From positions 62,001-126,000 of the forward strand of contig NZ_JACHOS010000014.1 in the NCBI RefSeq assembly GCF_014199985.1: 64,000 nt of DNA. Reading direction: 5' to 3'. Below the pieces are notes generated by a model that saw nothing but the letters and a program-made list of their open reading frames with translations, was not told the origin of the DNA and made no database searches. Origin of the DNA: Methylorubrum rhodesianum. Its GTDB lineage: Bacteria; Pseudomonadota; Alphaproteobacteria; Rhizobiales; Beijerinckiaceae. Shown here piece by piece: positions 1 to 8,032 of the stretch; position 1 is the stretch's first letter; each line of letters begins with the position of its first letter. The translations under genes were made by a program, and so were the position numbers.

Positions 1-117
1 GAGTACGATCAGGTCGCCTTCGCCTTCGACACGCTGATCGTCCCTCATCTGCGTGTGAGGCCGGGCCGCGGCGAGCGGCTGCGCCGCGCGTTCGAGGGCG
101 CCGCGCGAGGACGATAG
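1..117 (+). CDS. C-terminal end of an unidentified protein (partial)
   Basis: An open frame enters from the left edge and stops with TAG at 115-117, leaving 38 residues that begin EYDQVAFAFD and end in an Arg-rich tail (FEGAARGR). Its codons look GC-rich and coding-like, and the next confident gene starts 184 bp later on the same strand. Too little remains to name a family. Confidence 0.45.
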   Translation, partial: EYDQVAFAFDTLIVPHLRVRPGRGERLRRAFEGAARGR

Positions 118-238
118 GCACCGCGTTCAACGGGATTCGGGCCGCCTTTCTCGTCGAGCGCTCGATGCGCGTGATGTCCGCGACCGGAACGTCCTTGAGC
201 ATCATCCTCGCGCCGGGCTGAGCCCGGTCGGCAAGGCT

Positions 239-249
239 GTAACGGTAAC
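239..249 (+). promoter_or_regulatory. GTWACSGTWAC motif upstream of the MoxR operon
   Basis: GTAACGGTAAC lies 52 bp before the moxR-like start. Matching motifs occur at 10602-10612 and 11935-11945, each just upstream of another transcription unit. The consensus GTWACSGTWAC is its own reverse complement, as expected for a dimeric regulator. The cognate protein is unknown. Confidence 0.45.
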
Positions 250-301
250 AGGGCTGACTTGGGCGCCCGCTCGTCCACACTCCCGCCGGGAGCGCACCGG
301 C

Positions 302-1309
302 ATGTTGCAGGACGTCGAGGATCGAGCAGACGTGGGGAAGGGCTCCGCGGCACGGGCCGCCGTCCTCGACCTGCAGACGCGCATCAACCGTGACATCATC
401 GGTCAGGAGCGCGTCGTCGAGCGCATCGTCATCGCGCTGCTGGCTGACGGCCATGTCCTTCTCGAAGGCCTACCGGGGCTCGCCAAGACCCGGGCGATCA
501 AGAGCCTGTCGAAGAACCTGGATTCCGACTTCAGCCGCATCCAGTTCACACCCGACCTCCTGCCGTCGGACGTCACCGGCGGCGAGATCCTGCGCAACGA
601 CAGGCAGTTCGAGTTCCGCAAGGGCCCGGTGTTCGGGAACCTCGTGCTCGCCGATGAGATCAACCGCGCCCCGGCCAAGGTGCAGTCCGCCCTGTTAGAG
701 GCGATGGAGGAGCGGCACGTGACCGTGGCCGGCAAGCGCTACGACCTGCCGCCCCTCTTCATGGTGCTCGCCACCCAGAACCCCATCGAGCAGGAGGGGA
801 CCTATCCGCTGCCGGAGGCGCAGATGGACCGGTTCCTGATGCACGTCCGCATCGACTACCCTTCCGATGCCGACGAGGTCCGGGTGCTCCGCCTCGTGCG
901 GTCCGAGCAGGCCCCGGTGGGAGCGGCGGCGCCGAAGCCGCCGAAGATCCCGCAACAGGTCATCCTCGACGCCCGGGCCGAGATCGACCGCGTCGTCACC
1001 AAGGATGCGGTGGAGGCTTACATGGTCGGCCTAGTGGCCGCCACGCGCCGGCCCGGCGAGTTCGGCGACAAGTTGAAGGCGTGGGTGGCTATTGGGGCGA
1101 GCCCGCGCGGCTCGCTCGCCCTCGACCGCTGCGCGCGCGTGAACGCGTGGCTGCGCGGACGGGACTACGCCACGCCGGAGGACGTCCAGGCGGTGGCGCA
1201 CGATTGCCTGAGGCACCGCGTCTCCCTGAGCTACGAGGCCGGCGCGGACGGGGTGACGGCCGACGGGGTCCTCGACGAGGTGATCAAGCAGGTCGCGGTG
1301 GCGGCCTGA
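302..1309 (+). CDS. MoxR-family AAA+ ATPase
   Basis: A 335-residue MoxR ATPase. Walker A is GLPGLAKT (about residues 56-63), Walker B is LVLADEIN (about 115-122), and the family stretch ATQNPIEQEGTYPLPEAQMDR follows near 160. MoxR proteins are chaperone-like ATPases that act with von Willebrand A proteins to mature or insert cofactors into partner enzymes; MxaR does this for methanol dehydrogenase. It is the first gene of a seven-gene operon and is followed 13 bp later by a DUF58 protein, the canonical partner. The ATG at 302 gives a typical family length. No dehydrogenase genes are adjacent, so the client is unknown and I do not call it mxaR. Confidence 0.93.
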   Translation: MLQDVEDRADVGKGSAARAAVLDLQTRINRDIIGQERVVERIVIALLADGHVLLEGLPGLAKTRAIKSLSKNLDSDFSRIQFTPDLLPSDVTGGEILRNDRQFEFRKGPVFGNLVLADEINRAPAKVQSALLEAMEERHVTVAGKRYDLPPLFMVLATQNPIEQEGTYPLPEAQMDRFLMHVRIDYPSDADEVRVLRLVRSEQAPVGAAAPKPPKIPQQVILDARAEIDRVVTKDAVEAYMVGLVAATRRPGEFGDKLKAWVAIGASPRGSLALDRCARVNAWLRGRDYATPEDVQAVAHDCLRHRVSLSYEAGADGVTADGVLDEVIKQVAVAA

Positions 1310-1322
1310 CGAGAGGCACGCG

Positions 1323-2327
1323 ATGGCGCGGTTGATCGGGCGACGCGGCGAGAAGGGTGACGGAAAGCCGTCGAACGGAGCGCGTGCCTATGTCGGCGTC
1401 GACGCGCTCCTGCGCCTGAGGCATCGGGCCAAGGGCTTCAGCTTCCTGCCGCGGCAGCCCGTGCACAGCCTGCTCTCGGGCCGGCACGCCTCCCGCCTAC
1501 GCGGACGGGGCCTGAACTTCGAGGAGTTGCGCCACTACTTCGAGGGCGACGACACCCGAACCATCGACTGGCTGGCGACCGCGCGCCTCGGGGCTCCGCA
1601 CGTCCGCGTCTACTCGGAGGAGCGCGACCGGCCGGTCCTGCTCCTCGTCGACCAGCGCACCACGATGTTCTTCGGGAGCCGGCGGGCAATGAAGTCGGTC
1701 GTGGCGGCCGAGGTCGCGGCCCTCGCGGCCTGGCGGGTCACCTCGCTCGGCGACCGGGTCGGCGCGGTCGTGTTCGGCGACGCCGACATGACCGTGGTGA
1801 AGCCGCAGGGACGCCAGACGGGGGCCGTCCGGGTCATCGCCGAGGTCGCGCGGCGGAACGGGCGTCTCGGTGCCGGCGCCCCACCCCCCGGGGCCGACGG
1901 TCAGCTCAACGAGGCCCTGCGCCGGGCCGAACGCCTGGCGACGCACGACTGGCTCGTCTGCCTCGTCACCGACGCTGCGGGAGAGGACGCGGAGACCACG
2001 CGCCTCGTCACCCGCCTCACGGCCCACAACGACGTTCTGGCGATCCATGTCCACGACCCGCTCGAGCTGGAACTCCCGGACGTGGGTCCCGCGGTGTTCA
2101 GCTCGGGCGAGGCACAGGTCGAGATCGACTCCTCCTCGAAGAGCCTGCGCAGCCGCTACGCGGACGAGCGCGCCGAGTGGCGCAAGCGCCTGGGCGCGTT
2201 CTCGCTGCGACGCGCCATCCCCGTGCTGCCGGTCACGACCGCCGAGGACGTCGCGACGCAGTTGCAGGCGCTGATCGGGAGAAGGACCGAGCGGCGTCTC
2301 TCCGGCGTCGGAGGGACAGCCCCGTGA
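1323..2327 (+). CDS. DUF58 domain protein, MoxR partner (MxaS-like)
   Basis: A 334-residue protein with the DUF58 hallmarks: GRGLNFEELRHYFEGDDTR near residue 60, then DWLATARLG and the vWA-like strand RPVLLLVDQRT. DUF58 proteins are vWA-related cytoplasmic partners of MoxR ATPases; MxaS is the example in methanol dehydrogenase clusters. It starts 13 bp after the ATPase gene and its TGA overlaps the GTG of the next gene, so it is translationally coupled. Nothing looks truncated. Confidence 0.9.
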   Translation: MARLIGRRGEKGDGKPSNGARAYVGVDALLRLRHRAKGFSFLPRQPVHSLLSGRHASRLRGRGLNFEELRHYFEGDDTRTIDWLATARLGAPHVRVYSEERDRPVLLLVDQRTTMFFGSRRAMKSVVAAEVAALAAWRVTSLGDRVGAVVFGDADMTVVKPQGRQTGAVRVIAEVARRNGRLGAGAPPPGADGQLNEALRRAERLATHDWLVCLVTDAAGEDAETTRLVTRLTAHNDVLAIHVHDPLELELPDVGPAVFSSGEAQVEIDSSSKSLRSRYADERAEWRKRLGAFSLRRAIPVLPVTTAEDVATQLQALIGRRTERRLSGVGGTAP

Positions 2328-2818
2328 ACCTGGATCCCGGCAGCCTGGAGAACCTGCGAGACCTGGCGACCCCGGCCCCGGTTTCGTTCTGGCCCCCGGC
2401 GCCCGGCGCCTGGATCGTGTTGGCGGGGCTCGCGGCCCTGCTGGCCCTCTTCCTGAGCGATTTGAGGAGACGGCACCGCGCCAACGCCTATCGACGCGCG
2501 GCCCTCGCGGAACTCGACGCTCTCGCGGCGTCGCCGCAGCCGGATGCCCATGCCGTCGAGCGGGTCTCGGAGGTGATGAAGCGGGCGGCGCTGGTGGCCT
2601 TCCCGCGCGAACAGGTCGCGCCTCTGAGCGGTGCGCGGTGGGCCGATTTCCTCGCCGGAAGCGGCAGGGGCAAGCTCGATGCGCCCGCGTTGCGCAGGCT
2701 GCTGTGCGAGGCCTACGGCGCCCATGGTCCGGAGCCGGCCGACATCCGCAGGTTGATCGAGCAGGCCCGCATCTGGGTCGCCGCGCACCGGCCTGCACCC
2801 AGGGCAGGGGCGGGCTGA
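2324..2818 (+). CDS. DUF4381-like single-pass membrane protein
   Basis: A 164-residue protein starting at GTG 2324, overlapping the previous stop (GTGA). The N-terminus (LATPAPVSFWPPAPGAW) leads into one membrane helix (about residues 25-45), then a basic segment (DLRRRHRANAYRRAAL) and an alpha-helical domain with FPREQVAPLSGARWADFL, typical of the small DUF4381 protein between DUF58 and the vWA genes in Bat/MoxR operons. A longer frame beginning at 2177 lies inside the DUF58 gene and is rejected because its N-terminus is low-complexity out-of-frame sequence. The molecular role of DUF4381 is not established. Confidence 0.82.
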   Translation: MNLDPGSLENLRDLATPAPVSFWPPAPGAWIVLAGLAALLALFLSDLRRRHRANAYRRAALAELDALAASPQPDAHAVERVSEVMKRAALVAFPREQVAPLSGARWADFLAGSGRGKLDAPALRRLLCEAYGAHGPEPADIRRLIEQARIWVAAHRPAPRAGAG

Positions 2819-2820
2819 CC

Positions 2821-3849
2821 GTGCTCACGTTCTCCTATCCCTGGCTCGCCGTCCTCGCGCCCCTGCCGCTCCTGGCGTGGTGGCTCCTGCCGGCGCACGT
2901 GACGTCCCATGCGGGACTGCGCGTCCCCTTCTTCGCCCGTCTCCTCGCCCTCACGGGCCGGAACCCGCACGCGGGCGGGCTCGTGGCCCCGCGAAGCGTC
3001 CCGCGCCTCGCGACGCTGGTCGCCTGCTGGCTTCTCGCACTCGCCGCCCTGATGCGCCCGCAATGGATCGAGGCGCCCCTGCATCGGGACCAGCCGACGC
3101 GGGACCTGCTCCTGCTGGTGGACCTCTCCGGGTCGATGGACACCAAGGATTTCACCGACGCGTCCGGCAGGACCGTCGACCGGCTGACCGCGGTGAAGGC
3201 CGTGCTCGACGACTTCCTGTCCCGTCGCAAGGGCGACCGCGCCGGGGTCGTGGTCTTCGGCGACGCGCCCTTCGCGCTCGTGCCCTTCACCACGGACCTC
3301 GACCTCTGCCGCGCGATGCTGCGCGACATCGTCGTCGGGATGGCGGGCCCTCGCACCGCGCTGGGCGACGCCATCGGGCTCGGGATCGGCCTGTTCGACC
3401 GCAGCACGGTGAAGGCCAAGACCATCATCGCCCTCACCGACGGCAACGATACGGCCAGCCAGGTGCCGCCGACCGAGGCCGCGCGTGTGGCGAAGGACAA
3501 GGGCATCGTCATCCACACGGTCGCCATCGGGGATCCCGCGACGGTCGGGGAGGACAAGCTCGACGAGACGGCCCTGAAGGACGTGGCGTCCGCGACGGGC
3601 GGCGGTTTCTTCCGCGCCCTCGACCGCGACGAGCTCGCCCGCATCTACGACCGCCTGGACGGGATCGAGACCCGCCGGATCGACACGGTCACGTTCAGGC
3701 CGCGGAAGGACGCCTACTGGGTCCCGCTAGCAGGAGCCCTACTCGTCTCGCTTCTCGCGCAGGCGGTTCACCTGCTTCTCCGGGGCCGAACCCCGTCGCG
3801 TGCGTCCCTATTTAATCCCGGGCTGGCCTCGAAGGCGGGGAGCTCGTGA
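2821..3849 (+). CDS. vWA-domain membrane protein with intact MIDAS (BatA/MxaC-like)
   Basis: A 342-residue protein from GTG 2821, two bases after the previous stop. It has N-terminal membrane segments (residues 5-25 and about 58-78), a von Willebrand A domain with a complete metal-ion site (LLLVDLSGSMD near 100, TALGDAIGLG near 180, ALTDGND near 205), and a C-terminal membrane helix. This is the BatA/MxaC architecture: a membrane-anchored vWA protein facing the periplasm and working with MoxR and DUF58 partners. An in-frame extension back to 2638 overlaps the DUF4381 gene and is rejected. Confidence 0.88.
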   Translation: MLTFSYPWLAVLAPLPLLAWWLLPAHVTSHAGLRVPFFARLLALTGRNPHAGGLVAPRSVPRLATLVACWLLALAALMRPQWIEAPLHRDQPTRDLLLLVDLSGSMDTKDFTDASGRTVDRLTAVKAVLDDFLSRRKGDRAGVVVFGDAPFALVPFTTDLDLCRAMLRDIVVGMAGPRTALGDAIGLGIGLFDRSTVKAKTIIALTDGNDTASQVPPTEAARVAKDKGIVIHTVAIGDPATVGEDKLDETALKDVASATGGGFFRALDRDELARIYDRLDGIETRRIDTVTFRPRKDAYWVPLAGALLVSLLAQAVHLLLRGRTPSRASLFNPGLASKAGSS

Positions 3850-4763
3850 TGGACGCCCTCGCGGCCTTCCATTTCGAGCGCCCGGCCTGGCTCCTGTTGC
3901 TGCTGCCGGCCGCGGCGCTCTGGTACCTGGAGCGGCGGCGCTCGGACGAGGTCCTGCGCTGGCAGCGCGTGATCGACCCGGAACTCCTTCGGCACCTGCT
4001 CGTCGGGCGGGAGCGCCGGTCGTGGTTCTCGCCGGACGCGGTGCTCCTCGCCGTCTGGGTTCTCGCCGCCGTCGCCGTCGCCGGACCCGCCTGGGAGCGC
4101 GAGCCGTCGCCCTTCGCTGATGCCAAGCCCCCGGTCATGGTCGTCCTCCGGGTCGCGCCCACGATGATGACCCCGGACCTGGCGCCGACCCGCCTCGACC
4201 GGGCGCGCCAGAAGTTGGCCGACCTGCTCACGCTGCGCGAGGGGGCTTCCACGGGCCTCGTCGCCTACTCGGGCTCCAGCCATCTCCTCCTGCCGCCGAC
4301 GCCGGACGCCGGCGTCGTCCTGAACCTCGCGCAGGCCCTCTCGCCCGAGATCATGCCGCGCGAGGGCGACGACATCGCGGGCGCCGCCGCGCTGGCCGAC
4401 CGCGTCCTCGCGGGAGGCGGCCACGGCGGCGCGATCCTGCTGATGGCCGACACCGCGACCGACGCCGCGGGCGGCCTCGGCCCAATCCGGCTCGGTCACC
4501 CCGCGACGGTTTTCGCGCTCCTGCCGCCGGGCCAGGATCACGGTCCCCTCGCAGACGTCGCCCGCGCCCTCGACGCGGACCTCATCGCGACCACGGTGGA
4601 TCAGGCCGATGTCGAGGCGGCCGCCCGGCGGCTCGACCGCACCGGCCGCGCGGCCGAGGTGGCGGGCGAAGGGCAGCATTGGAAGGAAGCGGGCTACTGG
4701 CTGACGCCGCTCCTCGCCCTCCTCACGCTTCTCGGGTTCCGTCGCGGTTGGGTGACGGCATGA
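3849..4763 (+). CDS. vWA-like membrane protein with degenerate MIDAS (BatB/MxaL-like)
   Basis: About 304 residues, starting at ATG 3849 inside the previous stop (TGATG); a GTG three bases earlier is the alternative. It has two N-terminal hydrophobic segments, a vWA-like fold (GLVAYSGSSHLLLPPTPD, then EIMPREGDDIAGAAALA) and a C-terminal helix. Where BatA/BatB proteins carry the Asp-x-Ser-x-Ser metal site, this protein reads VVLRVAPTMM, so the metal-binding residues are missing. The MxaC/MxaL-like pairing suggests one active and one structural vWA subunit; this is inference. Confidence 0.82.
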   Translation: MDALAAFHFERPAWLLLLLPAAALWYLERRRSDEVLRWQRVIDPELLRHLLVGRERRSWFSPDAVLLAVWVLAAVAVAGPAWEREPSPFADAKPPVMVVLRVAPTMMTPDLAPTRLDRARQKLADLLTLREGASTGLVAYSGSSHLLLPPTPDAGVVLNLAQALSPEIMPREGDDIAGAAALADRVLAGGGHGGAILLMADTATDAAGGLGPIRLGHPATVFALLPPGQDHGPLADVARALDADLIATTVDQADVEAAARRLDRTGRAAEVAGEGQHWKEAGYWLTPLLALLTLLGFRRGWVTA

Positions 4764-5425
4764 TCCGCCTTACCCGACCCTCGCACCCGTACGTCCTCGT
4801 GGCGCTGGCCGTGTTCCTGGCGCTCGGCGCGACCGCCTACCACGTCGGCTGGAGGAACCTCTTCCTCACGCCGGACCAGCGCGGGCGTTTCCTGATGAAG
4901 CGAGGCCGTCCGGGCGAGGCGGCTTCCGCGTTCCGCGATCCGGTCTGGCGCGGGGTAGCCCTGTTCCGGGCGGGCGACTTCAAGGCGGCGGCGCAGGCGT
5001 TCGGCGGCGTCGACACGGCGGAGGGCGCCTATGACCAGGGCAATGCCCTGGTGATGCTCGGCAAGTACGACGACGCCGTGAGGCGCTACGAGCGGGCGCT
5101 GGCGCTCCGCCCCGGATGGGAGGCTGCGGCCGCCAACCGCGCGATCGCGCGCCTCCGGGCCGAGCGCATGCGCCAGGAGGGAGGCGAGACCGGGGACATC
5201 GAGTCGAGCCCCGACGAGATCGTCTACGACAAGGGCAAGAAGGGCGGCGCGGACACCACGGTCGAGGGCGACGGGAAACTCATGTCGGACGAGGCGGTCC
5301 GGGCCCTCTGGCTGAAGCGGGTGCAGACGCGGCCGGCCGACTTCCTGCGGGTGAAGTTCGCCTACCAGCTCCAAACGGCGTCCGGAGCCGATTCCGGGGC
5401 GCCGGCGCAAGGGCGGCGACCGTGA
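4760..5425 (+). CDS. membrane-anchored TPR protein (BatC/MxaK-like)
   Basis: A 221-residue protein starting at ATG 4760 with an ATGA overlap. One membrane helix (about residues 10-30) is followed by TPR-type helices (RGRPGEAASAF, YDQGNALVMLGKYDDAVRRY, ALALRPGWEAAAANRAIARL), then an acidic/glycine linker and a C-terminal ALWLKRVQTRPADFLRVKFAYQ, a signature seen in TPR proteins of Bat and Mxa operons. It probably serves as a scaffold next to the two vWA proteins. Translational coupling on both sides supports co-expression. Confidence 0.85.
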   Translation: MIRLTRPSHPYVLVALAVFLALGATAYHVGWRNLFLTPDQRGRFLMKRGRPGEAASAFRDPVWRGVALFRAGDFKAAAQAFGGVDTAEGAYDQGNALVMLGKYDDAVRRYERALALRPGWEAAAANRAIARLRAERMRQEGGETGDIESSPDEIVYDKGKKGGADTTVEGDGKLMSDEAVRALWLKRVQTRPADFLRVKFAYQLQTASGADSGAPAQGRRP

Positions 5426-6681
5426 GGAGGTCGGTGATGATCCTCGCGTTGGCGGCGGTCTGGGCGGGTCCGGCACCGGCAGAGGCCGCCGAGGTCGTGG
5501 TCCGGACCCAGGTCGACGAGACGGGCGGCATCGTCGTGGGCCAGCCGGTTCACCTGCGCGTGGACGTGCTCTTTCCCGGCAGCATGCCGCGCCCGCCGCG
5601 GGTCAAGGTCGGCGACGCCCCGGGCGCCCAGGTCCTGCGCTTCGAGACGCAGGGCGTCACGATCAGCGACGCGATCGGCGGCCGGCCCTACGTCGGGCAA
5701 CAGTTCGAGTTCGTCGTCTTCGCGCGCCGGGGAGGAGCCATCGAGATCCCAGCGGCCGAGGTCACGCTGCTCGACGCGGCAGGGGATCGGACGGGAACGG
5801 CAACGGGCGAGGCGCGACGCCTCGTCGTCACCGTGCCTCCGGGGATCGACGCATCCGGACCCGTCATCGCCGCGGACGAGGTCGACGCCACCCAGACCTG
5901 GGAGCCCGACCCGACGCAGGCGCGGCTCAAGCCCGGCGGCGCGCTGGTCCGCACGATCCGCCGTAGCGCCGATGGCGTACCGACCATGGGGATGGCCGAC
6001 CTCGCCTTCACCGCTCCCGAGGGCGTCCGGATCTACCTCGACCCGCCGCGCTCCGAGGACCGGATGAACCGGGGCGCCGTCATCGGGTCGCGCATCGACA
6101 GGGTGACCTATGTCTTCGAGAAGCCCGGCAGCTACGACCTGCCGGCCGTCGTCCAGCCTTGGTGGGACCTGGATGGCGTGCGGGCACGGGCGGTGACGCT
6201 TGCCGGTGTCAAGGTATCCGTAGCTCAGGCGACGACGGAGCCGGTGCCCCTCCGCGGCGGAAGGGCATGGGCCTGGGTCGCCGGAGCTTCGCTCGGGATC
6301 GTTTTGCTGTTCGGTCTTGCGTCGGTGCTCCGCCGACGCTGGATCCGGAGCGTCGGCACCCCGGAAGCGAAGGCACGGTCCGAGTTGCGCCGGATAGCCC
6401 CGAGCGGCGACGCCCCGGCGACGTACCGGGCGCTCGCGACATGGCTCGCCGAGCTACCATCCGGCGTGCGGCCAGATACAAGGAATGATGCGCGCCTCGC
6501 GCCGCTCGCCGACGAATTGGAGCGGACCTTGTTCGGTAAGGGAGGTGCCTGGTCATCTGACAAGGGCCGGCAACTCGGCGACCTCGTCCCGACGGTCGTC
6601 AGGGACATCGAGACGAAAGCTGTCGGAATGAAGCGAGCGGACCTGCCGCCGTTGAACCCGGCCGCGACTGCAGCCGGTTAG
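5422..6681 (+). CDS. BatD-like exported protein, last gene of the MoxR operon
   Basis: A 419-residue protein from GTG 5422, overlapping the previous TGA. It has a signal peptide (MILALAAVWAGPAPAEAAE), two beta-rich extracytoplasmic domains (VRTQVDETGGIVVGQPVHLR; RRSADGVPTMGMADLAF), one membrane helix (AWVAGASLGIVLLFGLASVL, about residues 270-290) and a helical cytoplasmic tail with TYRALATWL. This matches BatD ('oxygen tolerance') proteins and is comparable in position to MxaA. It closes the operon; the next gene is convergent. In-frame sequence from 5116 is rejected because it overlaps the TPR gene. Confidence 0.8.
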   Translation: MRRSVMILALAAVWAGPAPAEAAEVVVRTQVDETGGIVVGQPVHLRVDVLFPGSMPRPPRVKVGDAPGAQVLRFETQGVTISDAIGGRPYVGQQFEFVVFARRGGAIEIPAAEVTLLDAAGDRTGTATGEARRLVVTVPPGIDASGPVIAADEVDATQTWEPDPTQARLKPGGALVRTIRRSADGVPTMGMADLAFTAPEGVRIYLDPPRSEDRMNRGAVIGSRIDRVTYVFEKPGSYDLPAVVQPWWDLDGVRARAVTLAGVKVSVAQATTEPVPLRGGRAWAWVAGASLGIVLLFGLASVLRRRWIRSVGTPEAKARSELRRIAPSGDAPATYRALATWLAELPSGVRPDTRNDARLAPLADELERTLFGKGGAWSSDKGRQLGDLVPTVVRDIETKAVGMKRADLPPLNPAATAAG

Positions 6682-6816
6682 GTTACCGTGATCCCGATTG
6701 TACTTCCGTGCACACAAGGGATCGCGTCCGCGCCATCTGAGGGCGACCTGGTGGCCGAAATCCGACACTTGATACCCTCTCACGAGGTCCGCTCGGGTGG
6801 AAAGCAGCCATTGGAC

Positions 6817-7845
6817 CTATGGCACTTCCTCAGGTTCGGGGAAGGTCCATTGCCCGTCGATAACGGTTTGGCGCGGCCTGTATAACCTCACCCAATAATT
6901 CCATCCCGCAGTCGTCGGCAGGCAGTTCGGGATTTTGCCGTCACAGCCACCAAGCTGGATTGTCGAACTGCCATCAGCATCCTTCTTCACGGTGAGATTA
7001 TTGAGCGAGTAGGCGTTGTAGGAGTTGGGCTCAAAGTAGCCGGCAGCGTTGTACATGCTGATCGACCAAAATCCGTCGACTGGAACATCCTTGACCCTGA
7101 GACGATAGACCGTTTTGCCGTCGTTCTTAGACGGCGTCACAGTGACATAGGTGGCGTCCTTTTCCGGATTGCCGCCCCAGCCAGACGCCGTCCCGATCAG
7201 ATGCCTGACCGGATCGACTTGATCCTTCTTTCCGAACATTCGCTTGGTATCGGGCAAAGTTCCCGCCAGAACCAACAGAGCGTCCCTGACCTTCTTTTGG
7301 CTGACGAGATCCCAATTCGGAACGTTGAAGGAGCCGCCAGCGGCTTGCTCGATCTTGATGGCGTTCTGGAGGGCGTGGACCTTGCCGATGTCGTTCGGGT
7401 CGGTTGGGTCGATGAAGGTTCTGACGGCCGCGATCACGTAGCGGGTCCCGGCCATGTCCTTGGACATCGTGTGCTTACCTGCCCCGTACTCCACCGCAAG
7501 CGCGTACTGATCTTCGTTGATGAAGATCAGTGACATGAAGCGATTGCCGGCCTCCGGCAGCGTGATCGTTACAGGCCCGGCATCGAGATCGAAGACTGCG
7601 GCCGAATAGAGGGTATCTCGGTTCGCTCGGATGACGGTCTGCTTGTCAATCGCCATCACCTCGCGATGATGATCGAACCTCCCGATGCTCCCAGCCTCTC
7701 GAACGGCCGTCGCGAAATAGAGGTCGCTTTCTGCGCGCGTGAAATTCTCAACGGTGACTGAGGTAGGTGTGGAGTTGCTGGACTGAGCAAATGCTGAGGC
7801 GCTGATGAACAGAGCAATTGAAGTAAGCAGAAAGCGGATCATCAA
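6817..7845 (-). CDS. exported DUF1254/DUF1214 domain protein
   Basis: A 342-residue protein with a clear signal peptide (MMIRFLLTSIALFISASAFAQ). DUF1254 occupies roughly residues 35-140 (YFATAVREAGSIGRFDHHR; VIRANRDTLYSAAVFDL) and DUF1214 the C-terminal part (VPVDGFWSISMYNAAGYFEPN, then WNYWVRLYRPR). These are periplasmic or envelope proteins of unsettled function. The gene is convergent with the MoxR operon and visibly less GC-rich than its neighbours, suggesting separate acquisition. A longer paralogue follows upstream at 8033-9370. Confidence 0.88.
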   Translation of the reverse strand: MMIRFLLTSIALFISASAFAQSSNSTPTSVTVENFTRAESDLYFATAVREAGSIGRFDHHREVMAIDKQTVIRANRDTLYSAAVFDLDAGPVTITLPEAGNRFMSLIFINEDQYALAVEYGAGKHTMSKDMAGTRYVIAAVRTFIDPTDPNDIGKVHALQNAIKIEQAAGGSFNVPNWDLVSQKKVRDALLVLAGTLPDTKRMFGKKDQVDPVRHLIGTASGWGGNPEKDATYVTVTPSKNDGKTVYRLRVKDVPVDGFWSISMYNAAGYFEPNSYNAYSLNNLTVKKDADGSSTIQLGGCDGKIPNCLPTTAGWNYWVRLYRPRQTVIDGQWTFPEPEEVP

Positions 7846-8032
7846 GCCACCCCTTCGTAGTCAACTGTGAGGCATCATGAGCGAATGACGATTGTCAGCG
7901 AAGCGTCGCAAGCAGTCCTTCGCGAGTGGGTGCCAAGCGCCGGATTCCGGTTGCCAAGTGGCTTGGTGTACGAGGCCGGGTTGGCTGCAAGCAGCGCGAG
8001 CACGGCCGCGGTCGGGCCATGGTGCGTCCGGA

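Noticed and set aside
1497..2828. 443-codon minus-strand frame opposite the DUF58 and DUF4381 genes
   Set aside because: Arg/Pro/Gly-rich shadow of two well-supported genes.
302..6681. Methanol dehydrogenase (mxa) cluster
   Set aside because: The maturation-type genes are present but no mxaF, mxaI, mxaG or xoxF is in the window, so symbols of that cluster are not assigned.
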